NCBI GenBank assembly: GCA_030407085.1
Contig: CM059586.1
Location: 33,405,501 to 33,469,500, forward strand
DNA: 64,000 bases
DNA from: Trichopria drosophilae
Taxonomy: Eukaryota > Arthropoda > Insecta > Hymenoptera > Diapriidae
Reading direction: 5' to 3'
Of the stretch, positions 14,094-26,421 are shown piece by piece (the stretch's first letter is position 1; each line of letters opens with the position of its first letter). Under the pieces are notes generated by a model. It did no database searches and was not told the origin of the DNA. It saw only the letters and a program-made list of their open reading frames with translations. The position numbers and the translations under genes were made by a program.

Positions 14094-16244
14094 CACTTGT
14101 TTCTGTGATTCTTGTTTATCTTTTTTTAGATTCGCATCCTCCTTCTTGTTAATAATGTAGTTGTTTATATTTGAAAATTAAATAATCGTTAGCTAAAGAC
14201 GCGCTAGAAATCCTACACATTTCTCACTATGATACACGTTGGATTCGTCCTCCAATTTTCAAGACGAAGAAAACCGCATTTTCCGGGCGATCGTTTCTTT
14301 CGCATTGATGGTACTTTGATCTCTCTCGTAAAAACGCTTAGCGAAAGGAACTTCGCGAGTTGTCGCTTAATTATCTCAATTTGTAATGAGGAACTTGGTT
14401 ATTCTCGCTCGTTTTTTGTTTCCACAAAGCTACCGAGACTCTCGCGAGTTTCCTCGGCTGGCTAAATTCGAGTATGCATTTACATCGGCTCGTTCATCTT
14501 CGTACCAGTTTCGTGATGTTTCGGAACGGGGAAGCAGTAGCGGCACCGCTCTGTTTTTTATGCAGCGGCGCTACTACTGGTTCTTACACTCGGGCTATTG
14601 CTAATTCTATGACTACTTCTAGCCCTATAACAGCAACAACGACTACTATTTCTATCGCTAGTACTGCTACTACTGCTATCTAGCTCTACATCTTCTCCGA
14701 TTACCGCTAGTGCTACTACTATTCTTACTACTGCTGCGACTACCTGTTACCTCTGCTACCGCTAGTCCTATCTACTGTACTAGTCCTATGTGTTTTGCTA
14801 GTTATGACGATAAGCGTAACAAATAATCGTAATGTTAATAATAGGAGCGTTAAAAATCGAAAGAAATCGTCGAAAATAGCTATTCTTTTTACACAATGCC
14901 GATATACCAATCAACGGGTGATGGAAGTAACAACAACAACAATAATAATAATAGTAATAATAATATCAATAATCGAGACTGTCTCGTCAAACCGATAAAT
15001 AGCTATGATTCAATGCGATGGGCGGATTTATGCAAGACCGAGATTCTTTGCCATTCCGGGCGTTTTATCCTGGTATGCACTACGGGGAAGAAGCGAAATG
15101 TACGAAGATGGTCCTATGCTCACCTCCCTATTATTCTTTCTTATATAAAAAGCGATAAGTTACATACATTAAGGCTGTTCGATATACTCGAAGCGCTCAA
15201 ATGTGGAATTGACTTTCGTTGCGAGCTGAGCATGTTTGAAAGTGACCATCAATTCAAGCTCACCGTTAGAGCTCGGACTAGTTCGAGTTAAAGCTAAGTG
15301 TGCATTTTCCTAGACATGGATTGCATCAAACAGGAACTTATTTGTAACATGAGTGTTGAGTTCCAACTATTTTTTTAAACTGAAGGCAAACAACTTTTTA
15401 AGATCATTGATGTTGAAGAAAGTGTTGATGATTCTGTTTTCAGGCCGAATGCATACTTATCTTTGGCTCGAAACAAACACTTATCGTTTACTCACTTCAG
15501 GTCAGTGGAGTTGAGAAGGCACCAGTGTATGAGGAATAGAAGAGTAAGGAATTTCGATTCGTCATTCGTCTATTCCCCACGACCCAGTGATTCTCGTTCT
15601 CAATTCCTAGCCACATTCAGAGCACTATGCGCTTCCAGTGGCTTTGCAAACTCAAGAAAAACGACTCTTCGATTAAGCGTACGCGCATCAGACAGCCTCA
15701 ACAGCCATATTATATACTATGAGCGATTGTTGATTAAACGAACGGACTTTTTTACAGTTATGAATTACCTATACGTCCCTTAGACTCGAGACAAATAGGG
15801 CATTAGTTTGCCCTTAAAAACACAAGCACGCCACGCACGCATACTCCTGTGAAGCAGTCTTCGTATCTACGCTTTGCGTCGATATATGAATATATTTGCT
15901 ATTTATACGTATTTATAACACTTCCTATGCGCAACTTTACCTTTATCGGTCCGAGATTTCACCATTTTTCTCGGCTTCTTTTTTTTTGTTATAGTCGCAA
16001 GACGAAAGTCGATACTCGGATGGTATTCGGGCGCGGAAACGTACGCGCGAGCTCAAACGTTCGCTTTTGGTATCAGAGTTTCCGGACGCGATGATGCTTT
16101 TTCGATCAAGTTCCCTCTTTTCGCATGCTGATATGTCTTTTCTCGAGGTCATCTCGCTCCTTTGATTCTTCGACTCTTCTGCTTGTCCTCTTAGATCGAT
16201 TTACATCTCGAATGCCTCTACGGCGTAACGTCTCGAACATGTTT

Positions 16245-16297
16245 CTAGGTCGCGCTTGTAAATAATACAGAATTCTTGTAGTAACCCGTTCGAGATT
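16245..16297 (-). CDS. dac: dachshund terminal coding exon
   Basis: A minus-strand acceptor TTGTTGTTTCAG at 16298-16309 opens a 53-nt coding segment in the phase required by the donor at 39900 (G plus AA restores a Glu codon). It reads ESRTGYYKNSVLFTSAT followed by TAG at 16245-16247. The YYKNSVLF core corresponds to the conserved extreme C-terminus of DACH proteins (LYLKTTVMY in vertebrates) and resembles what I recall of insect Dachshund. The exon lies 23.6 kb from the previous one, with no additional in-frame exon that I could recognise between them; a further short phase 1-1 exon cannot be excluded. Overlapping minus-strand ATG frames here (16106-16312 and 15943-16152) are out of frame or lie in the 3' UTR. 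Confidence 0.82.
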
Positions 16298-16749
16298 CTG
16301 AAACAACAACATGGAAATTCTCGTTAATGCTAGCGAATTTCGAAATATTCGAAATATTTGATCAGGATAAAATTTAGTTTTAGTCTGATATGTAGCTTAC
16401 ATTATGGGGTTAGAGAATTAGGTGATTGCTGTAAACATTGTAACGAAAAGTATTCGAGTTATTACTTTTCCTCCGTCATCTAAGCTTATAAAAAGTTGTC
16501 AAATAGGTCGAAGATGTATAAAATTAATTCGTCTGTAAAGTAGGCTATTTCAGCTGAAGATTTTAGTCAGTTTGACGCGGACATGATGCAACACAATGAA
16601 TAGTCTAGTTGTAAGGCAATGTATGACTAAATTGCTAAATTTCTTTAAGAGTTTTCATAAACTAAGCTTAAGTCTTTCACTAGAGTAACTCAGTTTTCAT
16701 TCCATGAATTCTTACTCCAAGAAAGGAAGATTCCCACGGGTATAGGTGG

Positions 16750-17290
16750 TTTGTGCCCTGGAGATGGAACGTCCCTAATTGGCATATTCGATTAGGGACG
16801 ATTGACATATTCTATTAGGCAATGGGAGGTAACACCCCATACCAAATTCGATGGCCCAATCATAGCGGAAGGTCGAGAAAATCGCCGTAGAAGTCGCGGA
16901 TTATACATAGAAAAATGCTGGAATCTAAATAGTAAAAGTACGAACAACACACGGTGCGGCATATTACTCTCTAAATCTGAATCAGCGAAAAGTTCTGCAA
17001 ATCAGCGAATATACGCTGCAAATCAGCGAAAAGTATGCCGCTAATTCAATCAGTGGTATACTTTGCGCTGATTTCAGCGCATATTCGCTGATTTGCAGCG
17101 GTTTTCACTGATTCAGATTTAGAGAGTACTACTTACGTTACTACACTTTCTATGAAGAATCCGCGACTTCTACAGCAATTTTCTCGACCTTCTGCTGTGA
17201 TTGGGCCATCGAATTTGGTATGGGGCATTATCTCCAATCATACCCTAACCGAATAAGCCACTTAGGGAGGTTCCACCTCCAGGGTTCAAA
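16750..17290. mobile_element. 540-bp foldback (long inverted repeat) MITE
   Basis: Two arms of about 250 bp (left about 16750-17040, right about 17050-17290) are reverse complements of each other with scattered differences, joined almost without a loop. The outer ends share CCCTGGAG(A/G)TGGAAC and the middle sections share ATACCAAATTCGATGGCCCA. The central part repeats the motif AATCAGCGAA several times. The left arm holds a short internal tandem duplication at 16768-16825 that the right arm lacks. There is no transposase. It is a non-autonomous element or a hairpin-forming repeat; no clear target-site duplication was seen. Confidence 0.8.
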
Positions 17291-17505
17291 TTAGTGATGT
17301 CGCAGAAATTTGTTTCCTCTGGTCAAACATCGACAAGCCTCTTGGTCTGAAATAGTCTAGACCCAAGTTGTTTTGGAATATGAGAGAAAATAAAAATTAT
17401 TATCAATACCCCATGTAAATCTCAACGGAGGCTTCCAGGGAGGTACCCCGGATTCCCTATTCTCTAGAAAATGCACTTTTTCGAATTTAAAATTATATAG
17501 ATGAT

Positions 17506-17979
17506 TTGCAATTATTTTCATTTTCTAACTCAACGGTATCGACAAAAAGTTGCGATTACTCCGTTCTCTTACAGTGCGAAGACGGCAGCTTCTTCACCGC
17601 CGAAATTTGCCAACTTTTTGCGTGTCAAACTTGGAACATTCTCGAAACTTTCAAAAGGGTCGAAGTGTTGCTAGCGAATCGCATTTATAAGAAATCTGCA
17701 AGTTCAGCGCGTAACGTTTCCTTCGTAACTTATATTCTTGCGCGCTATTGGATATTTTCTTCCGTTTTCGGGCAAAGGAGAAACTTAAGGTGTACTTATT
17801 TAAAATATTCTCAAGTTTCTAAAAATTATTTATCTAGGTATTATAAAGAAGACATTCGATTTTTATCCCGATTTTTACATTTATTTGCAGAGTCAATAGA
17901 TTGGAAAAGAATTTCTAAAGTCACCGATCCCATATTTAAAAAAATCATAAATAATAGCTTTAGTAGAGAAGAAAAGTAA
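17506..17979 (+). other. unassigned 157-codon open frame
   Basis: An ATG-initiated open frame just downstream of the foldback element, inside the dac intron and on the opposite strand to dac. Its first half (17530-17790) is markedly GC-richer than the flanks; its second half is AT-rich and K/N/I-biased. The product would be basic with no signal peptide, membrane segment or motif I recognise. The abrupt composition change within one frame argues against a single real protein. The GC-richer half may instead be a conserved noncoding block. I do not assign a function. Confidence 0.2.
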
Positions 17980-18176
17980 TTTTTAATAATTGTTTACATC
18001 AAATAAGCCATAAAAATAATAACATATATAGCGATTATATTATATTTTTATTGGAAAGATCCTTTGGCACCTTTGCTTTCAACTATTTTCTTATTATACG
18101 AACAAAGTTTATTATGGCGATAAAAATGCTCACAATATTTAAATAATTATTACAAATCTTAGAGTCTAATATTTGT

Positions 18177-18187
18177 TATTTTTTATA
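18177..18187 (+). repeat. left target-site duplication of SINE
   Basis: TATTTTTTATA, identical to 18660-18670 on the other side of the SINE. Confidence 0.8.
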
Positions 18188-18659
18188 TATCCGAGGCGTG
18201 ATGGTCGTGCGGGCTAAGGCGTCAAGTCTTAGTCCGCCCGAACTGAACGTCGCGAAGGTCCCGAGTTCGAATCCCCGTCCGTGCAATTTTCTCTGCTTAT
18301 GTCCAGTGTGGAATAACCGGGGAACTTTGCTGGGCGAAGGTACGAATTTGGGACCGCTGCCGACCCCCGTCGGCAGTTATCGGTACCGTCAGCGTCTTAT
18401 CCGCGGTCGGTACGTCGTGGGTCTTATCTCGGATAAAGAGGGGATAAGCCCCGCGTCGTACTCGCTAAGGCACAGACCGCCGAATCTGCTGGTGGTTCCG
18501 ATATTGGGGTAGGGGGGACTGGCTCTGGGTGGGTGTTGTGTGTGCCTATAGTTCTGTCTTGTACTGTCTGTCTCTGTCCTGTACCTCTCCACCCGAGAGC
18601 CGACCCGCAAATAGACATATTCGTCATTAACCCGGGGGAAAATTTCCTGTCCTTTGTCC
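18188..18659 (+). mobile_element. tRNA-Leu-derived SINE, full length with target-site duplications
   Basis: The element starts with a tRNA-like head. The A-box region GATGGTCGTGCGGGCTAAGG resembles tRNA-Leu D-arm sequence, is followed by what looks like a long variable arm, and then by a B box in CCGAGTTCGAATCCCC at about 18261-18276. A GC-rich unique body of roughly 370 bp follows, very different from the surrounding AT-rich intron. The whole is bounded by a perfect 11-bp direct repeat TATTTTTTATA at 18177-18187 and 18660-18670, the expected signature of LINE-mediated insertion. There is no poly(A) tail; the end is pyrimidine-rich (CCTGTCCTTTGTCC). Open frames across it on both strands are by-products of GC richness. 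It would be mobilised by a partner LINE, unknown here. Confidence 0.85.
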
Positions 18660-18670
18660 TATTTTTTATA
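18660..18670 (+). repeat. right target-site duplication of SINE
   Basis: TATTTTTTATA, identical to 18177-18187. Confidence 0.8.
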
Positions 18671-21600
18671 AAAAATGTTTTGCGGTTTGAAAATACCTAT
18701 GATGTATTTGGTCAGATTATTGAAATATAGAAACTAACCTTGAAGTGGTGATTTGACTTGGTCCCTGTCGGACGTTTGGTGCTGACGCGATTTTCTCTCC
18801 AGTTCAAATTCTGCTAAGGATTCTATGAAACAAAAAATTAATCATTTAGTTCGCATGTGAAAGTACAGTTTATATTTGTTTTATATGCGTTTTAATCGTA
18901 TTAGCAATATCAAATTGTATTTTGGAGATTATATCATTCTGAAGTACATGAAAAGTGTCTACTATTCGGTAGGCAAATTGTTCTGTGAAAATAGTATATT
19001 TACGTCTAAGAACAGTAATATTACTGTTACCGGTTAACTTACATTTTTTAACTCTGTGGAAATATCGATAACAAATTTGGTTTTGCCAAATTGGCTTCAA
19101 AATATTTTGTTTGGTATCATGAAACCGACTTCTGAGGGACTTTGAATTCAGACTATGGGGTCACAGACTTATTTTTGGATATGTATGGCTACTGATTCCA
19201 GCTAAAGTAGTCTGATGAAATTTGCCATTTTAAATACACCTTCTTTTACTCGTAATGAAAGGATTATTTAAAATAATAGAGTATATAAGTTCTTTTAATC
19301 CTTAATAAACAAATGTTATAAAACGAACATTACGTTTTATGAATACATGGTAGTTTACTACCTACAATATTTAGTTTAATCAAAATAAGAACCTGTTATG
19401 AAATACAACATATTGTACATTATTGTACATTTGTATTTCAACAAATGGTAACAGAATCTTTTTCAATGCCGTATTTTTACTATATTTTTACCTGATTAAA
19501 AATGTGTATTAGGTCTTGACCAGGTGCTGCTGATCAGGTTACCTGAATAAACATCAGGGCGAAACAGAAATGTCATGTTTGATCTGCTCAGGGTCTGATC
19601 AGATTCAGTGATACTAGTCTTTATTTAGGTATTTTTATTGCGTCAGTCAAATTCTTATCGATTTATCCAAAGCAATAATGCAAATTTATTTAATATGTAT
19701 TAATTAGTAAATAAGCAACGCGTATCATAAAATGAAACTTTAATAGTGCTTATATTTCAAACTTACAATTTTAAATATTTCCCTGTAACTTTTTGTAATA
19801 TTTCACTTTTTCATTTGGTTATGGATTGGTTACATCAGATTTGGTAATATTAGTTTAGTGATGAGGTAAGTTAACCGTTATTGAATCGATCGGACGTATT
19901 TATTAAGGCGTTCCTCATCACTGACTGATCAGATTCTATTTAATATTCAGACAAGCTGAAAACATTTCTACTTGATTAAAAAATGCTATATACCAATAAC
20001 AATATATGAAGTTCTGTAGCACAGTCATACCAGAAATGTAAAAGTTACTTCAGTAGTGCATTGTTAATAAGTCATTGTTTTAATTTTTTTAATTTGTATT
20101 ACATTTCTCGAAAATTACAAACAAGAATCGCTTTTTACGTTTTGCAATTGGTATTCTATTATTGCCTGGCGATTTTTCCATATGGAATAGATTTTCGAAC
20201 AGATTGGAATAGATTGCAGGGATTGCTACTTGAGTAGGAAGATTTGGACTAAACCGTTTTATAAATTCTGTTACTACTTAACTGCGTTTCACTGCCATCC
20301 AATATCGAGGAACTGAATGCTGTTTGGTTAGGATCTTACTACTTAAGTAGTAGTACCTGCTAGCTAATTTTTCGCGTATTCGCTAAGAGAGAATTCCTCT
20401 AGCGAAAAAAGGAATATTCAAAAAATATAACCATTATAACGTAAAAAAATGAAAGATTGGAATGTACTAAACGTAAACAATAAATTAAAGGCCTTTCGAT
20501 TAAGAAGAATTTATAAAAATGGTAAGTGTATAGAATTGTAAAGTAGAAAAAGGCAAACGAATCTGACATTACAAAACTTAGCAGCTTATTCCGAACTTCT
20601 CTTCTTTAGAGTAGAAGAATTTTTGGTTTAAATAATAACTTTAATGTCTTTGTTTACTACAACAATTACTACAAATACAGGTTACATCACAATTACTAAG
20701 AGTCTCAACGTTCACAATTTCGTAATATTAGACGAAAAAAAATCGTTTAGATTCCACATAAACCAGTTTCGTGCTCAATCCAAATTTCGAGTGTACCTCA
20801 CAAAAAAAAGTGTTGTTTCCACTGAAACCATGTTTGTGTTCAACATAAATACGTTATTGCTGTTGCCCAAATTTTTCTTTGCGATACCCACTATTTTTGG
20901 GCTGAACACAAACCTGGTGAGCCAAAATTATTTTTTCATGAAATACTTCATGGTAGTGAAAAGGAAATGGATAAATTAATTCTAAAAAACTACTCGGACT
21001 ATAACTACTTCCAATTTCGAAATTTTAAAACTTTTTCAAACAAATTTTGTTTTAAACCTTGTTTAAATTTTGTTTGAAAACTTATTTTCAAAAACATACC
21101 ACAATTCTGAGATGAATATACATCTTTTTAGGAGAAAGTTGATGAATAGAATTAGTTAACCATCACTTTTAATTTTAATCAAATCAGATTTCATTTGCGT
21201 CTTCAGTAAGAGAAAAAATAAAGTATATTCGAGGTTATTCTCCTTACTTTAGTAACTCGATAAAATTTAGAGTACCATATTTACGTTCAGAAAATTGGAG
21301 TTATGTCGTATATCAAGATATAATTCAGTCAGTATAAGAATGTCCTATTATCTAGAAGATTTGGAAGTGAAATTGTGAGAGATCAATAACAAATAAATGC
21401 GCAACCGGTTCAGTGGTACGGTAAAATATGTCCACAAAAAGAAGTTGGGGCTTAAGTGGTCTTGTATCATTCCTTCATAAATATTTTACGACGAATTTAT
21501 CTGAATTACTTATTGCCTTACTGTTTTTGGTCGCTGAATCTGAATTCAACGTCAAAATTACGAAATCCAAAATTAGAGAACATAATACGGTTAATTTTTT

Positions 21601-21814
21601 TGTATCCAAAGTCAAATTCTCAAAATCCTAAATGATGGACCTAACCTGGGACCTGAAAGATTATTTTAGATTTGTATATTGCAATAACTTATACATTTAC
21701 CAGTAAATTTTCATAAAACCAGACATGTAACAAATGGTTTTCAGATTTTAACTCCGCAATTTGCTGCTGAAGGTTTTTACAATCTTTTTTTTTTTATTTA
21801 AAATTTGTTTATTT

Positions 21815-22150
21815 TTTGTCCCTCCCACATTTCAGTTTTAAAGACTAAATCTAGAAATGAAATAGGTAACAAAAAAAAATACCAAAAAAACGTATTACTC
21901 AAGTTTGAAAAAAAATGAAATTTTTTACCTTCAACCCTCATTTGTCAGCACCTTAAGATCTGCGAAGTAAACAATGGGTTCAACAACGAAATCGGTAACT
22001 AAAAAAACCCGAGAAAGAAATTATTATCCGTTTTAGAAAATAAATAAAAATTTCGACCTCGACCCTTATGTTTCACCCCCTTAGGGGGTTCAAAAGTAAG
22101 AACTAAGTCTGGGAATTAATTCAGCAACCGATAAAAGTCTCAGGAGCAGA
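21815..22150 (+). repeat. degenerate tandem repeat with a CCCCCTTAGGGGG palindrome
   Basis: Two to three diverged units of roughly 130-160 bp can be aligned by their starts (a CAACCCTCATTTGTCAGCACC-like block at about 21931 and a CGACCCTTATGTTTCACCCC-like block at about 22057, with a weaker unit near 21820). The last unit holds a perfect 15-nt palindrome, ACCCCC-TTA-GGGGGT. Repeats with CACCCC..TTAGGGG are common in insect genomes; no transposase is present. Confidence 0.5.
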
Positions 22151-23141
22151 TTTAAGTTAACAATTCTCGTCTACCAGTTTTGTTATAGAATTTAGTGAAA
22201 AGTCTACGATTCAACCGATTAAATGGTTTTTAATTGTGAAATTGGTCTAACGGTATTAGAAACTATAATCCAAAGATTTCCTATTGTATTTTCTTGAGGC
22301 CGAAGGAGGATGTCGATGCGCGGTTCCGTTTGAGCGGTTAATATTTTCCGGATATATTTGTTCTCGGGGTGAAATGATCCGTTTGTCACCAGGTGTAAGA
22401 GAAGAAAAGCTCGGCTCATCAGAGCGTGAGAGCATCACGATTCACACGGAGGATGAAACGAAGCGGTAATTAGCGGAGACGCACCCCCGACTTAGCCCGT
22501 CGAGGGTAGTCGCCCGAGTAAGAGAAGAGAGGGATAACGGACGAAGGCAGGCGTGAACGAAACGGACCGGGGAAACCTTGGTTTGCTCACTGAATCCCGC
22601 AAGGATTAGACGGGGCGAAAACTGGAAAATGTCTCTTTAATAGCATTACTACTCGAGTTAACCCGTCCAGCTAATCGCTTTACCAAGATATTTTTCTAGC
22701 CAGTTCACATTTTTTGCCCGAGCTACATTTTCATCATTAATTCCTGCCGCACAATTCCCAACTTATCCTCGTATTACGAACTTCAATACCTTCTACCTGC
22801 CCAACCCCCTTTTCGGTCGTTTTATAACATTTCCTCAAAAAAAAAAAGAAAAAATGATTTCAAAATTCTTTATTTATGGAATTTTGAGACCTAGGTAAGA
22901 AAAGAAACGAGTATCTCAGGATTCCGTATGAAATCATGCAGAACGTATGTCACGTCACCCATTCATATAGTGTTGTTGCGTTTTCAAGAAAAAATGCTTA
23001 TCTTTTCGAAGAAAAGATGCAAAAATTCCGAAAAAAACGCGACCTTTGATTAACCTTTAACGTCGAGCGGGCGCTTTTTTTTGTTACGTAGTGTTAAATT
23101 ACTGTTAATTAGTGTTAAATTACTTACAAACAATATTTTAA

Positions 23142-23743
23142 ATGGCTGATGATAGATACCCAAAAATATGCTTCCTCAAATTGAAAAATTTAGTTAAATA
23201 TGACCTCACAAAAGGCAAATATAACTGGACGGTTCAAGTTAGAGACTATTTCTTTAAACCGATAAATGAGAAAGATTTGTGGAATAAGTTAACATTGGAA
23301 TTATTGATTCAGGAAAAAGAGAAATTAATTTGTAAATTGAGAAATAACCTGATGTACAAAGATAAGGAAGATTGTTATAATTCCACATCACTATCAATTT
23401 TTCCGCAGTTTTGTCAGATAAATTATCAAAAGCATTTTTTAAATTTAAAAATACCTACAACTCAAACGAGTATTATTGAGAAATTTATATTTTTGAATGC
23501 GTATGCTCCTCGAATAATAACAAACAAACTAGTAAATATTGTGAATTTTGCGAAGCAGAAAACAGTTTCTATCATGCGATGATCAAATGTCAATTAAATG
23601 ATAAACATAGAGTGAAACTAATCCCCGAAATTACAAATGTAGAGAACAAAGGATATTCATTTTTAGAATTACTGAAAAATTTTAAAGAAAGGCAGGCAAG
23701 AAAAATTGTAAACTTCATTCACATTGTATTAAACAACTACTAG
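23142..23743 (+). pseudogene. decayed LINE ORF2 C-terminal fragment
   Basis: An open frame from 23142 encodes about 133 residues of K/N/I-rich protein (with YNWTVQVRDYFF and IEKFIFLNAYAPRI). It loses frame near 23540. In the next frame the sequence continues with CEFCEAENSFYHAMIKC, a C-x2-C-x7-H-x4-C zinc-knuckle pattern, then ELLKNFKERQARKIVNFIHI and a stop TAG at 23741-23743. A CCHC knuckle followed by a short helical tail ending near an R/K-rich residue run is typical of the C-terminus of insect non-LTR retrotransposon ORF2 proteins, after the reverse transcriptase. The endonuclease and reverse transcriptase domains are missing, so this is a 5'-truncated, frameshifted copy. The 3' UTR-like AT-rich tail runs to about 23860. 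Family assignment beyond LINE is not possible by eye. Confidence 0.72.
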
Positions 23744-24049
23744 GAGAAAACAAATAATATACAAGTATAATAATGTATCGAAAAGGCAACGAACAAAACC
23801 CTTCTTGTACAATCATGTATTTTATGTTTGATTAAGCAAGAATAAATTTTTACCACTTTTACTTTGTCATCAGAGTCGGGCAACAATAAAATAATTTAAA
23901 TGTCTAAGAACGTAAATTTTATATATAAATTTTAATTTAAAAATATACTACTTTGGATTATAACTATAATACGTTTCTGAAATTTATGAAGTACTACATT
24001 CATTTATGTTTGATTTAAATTAAAATCAATTCGTCCAGTTGCTGCAAAA

Positions 24050-24260
24050 TTATCCACCAAAATGAATCCACTTTGAATTGTTGAAATAGGACTTCAGATT
24101 CATGATCCGTGACCCAAAAAACCTCCGAGTTACATGTTTTAAAACAAATCCACCAATTCTAAAAAGATAGTTCGCCTTATTGAATCCGTCATTTTGAATT
24201 TTTGAATTTTCACTCCAGTTTCGTGATCAGCAATCCAAAAAAATACGTTGATACTCAATA
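24050..24260 (+). repeat. dispersed CCGCCATTTTGAA repeat family, two tandem degenerate units
   Basis: Two diverged units (about 24060-24160 and 24180-24260) share the order TGAATCC.., TTTTGAATT, ..TTCATGATC or TTCGTGATC.., and ACCCAAAAAA. Similar units occur at 6964-7045 and 39108-39170 and, inverted, at 26175-26265 and 58262-58330, so this is one dispersed repeat family within the window. Confidence 0.6.
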
Positions 24261-25966
24261 AGATTAAAATAACAACATTTTTAATAGATACGTGTCACAA
24301 TTTTTACGAATTATGGGCAAAACAATTTTGCTGTGTTTATTTTGTGTCCATCATCTTGACATTTATAAAAGCATGTTTTACTATTTAGGGTCCTGATTGC
24401 AGACGCGATGTTTTTATGTGAAACAGGGACCTGGTTACTTAAAATGGAAAAGATCAGCTTAGAAAAAAAATTAACAGAAATTCTTTTCAATAAAATGGCT
24501 GCAACTTTTTGGGACATCATGTTTTCGAAATTTATTTGGCAGATTCTGAAAGAGGAACTGTACATACGTACTAAATGGTAAATTTGAAAAATTCTTCACG
24601 TTTATAGTAGCAGAGAAAATTGACATTGAAAATTACATTGAAAAGCTTTCAGGTTTAAATGGTTAATAAATATCTATAATTTAATTGTTTTATAAAATGT
24701 TAGAAAGACCATAATGTTAATTAATATTCCCAACACAAAATTTAAATATCTGCAAAATTAAGACTATGTAAGATAAAATTATATTTATTTATTACCTAAA
24801 GGTAGTTTTTATTTATTTTTGTGACTTTTTCATAAACATTAGAATCTTTTAATTTACCATAACTAAATTACCATAACAATTTATATTAAATATAATGCAA
24901 ATATAAATTGCTAACACAAATATATTCTGCATTGTTTTATATGGAATCGATAAAAATGTTTCATCTGGTCATTTTGTTTACAAATTGTAGTTAAAGCTTC
25001 AAAAACTGTATACTTCGTACTTGTAAATGGACTCAGAAATGAAAATGACACGTCATAAAAAATCTCGAAAATATAAATGAAAGATTCAAACTGAACCTTT
25101 TCGACACAGAACTCAAAGGAAACTTCATTCAGGAGCAACGTAATTAAACAAATGGATTAATTAATCAAACTTCATTAGAAAATATAACTGTAAATAAATA
25201 TAATTTTGAATTTATTATTTATATTACAATAAATTATTCCTATTCTTGCCGATGATTCTAAGAAAAAAGAAAGAAGTTGTGACAGTTTAAAGGTGATGTT
25301 CTGTTTTGTAAACTTTAATTGTATGTTAATTTATGCAAAATACGTAAGTAACAAAAATATTAGAATCAACCAAGAACAATATTTTTCAAGTAAAAAATAT
25401 TGTTGTTATAAATAATACAAATATTGTTGTTATAAATAATACAAATATTAACTTATTATAGAATATCTTAAATTTACAACATACATGTATGAATTGGTTT
25501 AACTCATACCACAATGGCTGCCTGTTATAGAAAAAAAAATAATTGTTTTGAAATATGTTATTCGAAATTTGACATTTCTTAATATTTCTATGTTATTTGG
25601 TACCATGAAAAGAGCGAAGAAGGGTACTTTAGTTAGACGTCAGTAGTAACAGTGGTTATAGTGCAGGCAGTAGTAAATCCCAATCTGTGACGTAAACTTG
25701 TCTTGAGCTCATTTTTTTAGATTTTCCTTAAATTAAGATCTGAATCCAAAAGTTAAACTAATATGAAAATTATTTACGAAAACTCATATTAAACTTTCAT
25801 TCTTATATAATACAGGATGTCCTATTTAAAACTGTTCTTTTTAATAACTTAAAAACCAGAAGTTGTACAGATAAATGTTTCAGATAATAGAAATAGCGGA
25901 TTACTTAAGATAAATAATTAGTTTAAAAAATAATTTAATATTTATTAATATATAATTACTTCTGAG

Positions 25967-26302
25967 AGATGGCACATTGTTGGGTCACTGCCGAAATTTC
26001 GAAATCGGAAGGCATATGTTCATTATTCACGTAAACACCTAGTATGAACAATTCTATAAACAAACTCGCGATTTTCACAATTTGATTTCTATTTTTGTTG
26101 TTTTTTATTTTTTCTATGCGATAACACTATTCTAAGTTTCCGGGGTAGCTGATTATGAATCTGATAACCCATTTTGAAGATTAAAAATGGCGGATCCACT
26201 ATGGCGGAAAATTCAAGGTCATTACTCGGGAATTTTCGGGGTCGCTAACTACGTATGCCGCCCGATTTCGAAATTTGGGCAGTAATCCATCAATGTGCAA
26301 TC
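25967..26302. repeat. inverted repeat, about 52-bp arms
   Basis: The left arm 25967-26019 (from AGATGGCACATTG to GGCATATG) is the reverse complement, with about 8 differences, of the right arm 26251-26302. The shared core is AAATTTCGAAATCGG. The loop contains an inverted copy of the CCGCCATTTTGAA dispersed repeat. It is probably a foldback MITE. Confidence 0.7.
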
Positions 26303-26421
26303 TATTACGAGTATTTAAAGAAAATTTGTCTCGTTTGGTTGAGATTTGGCTTCCCGCAAGTATTTTTGTCAGAAAACATATCAAGAACTTGAAAATTGAC
26401 CTCTGTGCGGATGGCGCCCGC

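Larger units (their letters stand above)
13880..16244 (-). other. dac: probable dac 3' untranslated region
   Basis: About 2.2-2.4 kb downstream of the dac stop codon has a composition unlike the AT-rich DNA on either side: it is CG-containing, low in homopolymers, and includes trinucleotide-rich stretches (14610-14760 and 14925-14980). The change back to AT-rich DNA coincides with minus-strand AATAAA hexamers at 14088-14093 and 13903-13908. Several open frames occur on both strands, but none has a recognisable domain and they overlap each other, which fits untranslated sequence. The exact end is inferred from composition and hexamers only. Confidence 0.5.

Noticed and set aside
14896..15783. 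131- and 106-codon plus-strand frames
   Set aside because: They lie in the dac 3' UTR on the opposite strand and include translated AAC/AAT trinucleotide repeats.
18198..18730. Overlapping frames on both strands
   Set aside because: They lie over the GC-rich SINE body or cross its end.
24535..24560. Minus-strand acceptor CCTCTTTCAG as an extra dac exon
   Set aside because: In the required phase it reads E-S-A-K and then an immediate stop without the conserved C-terminal motif.
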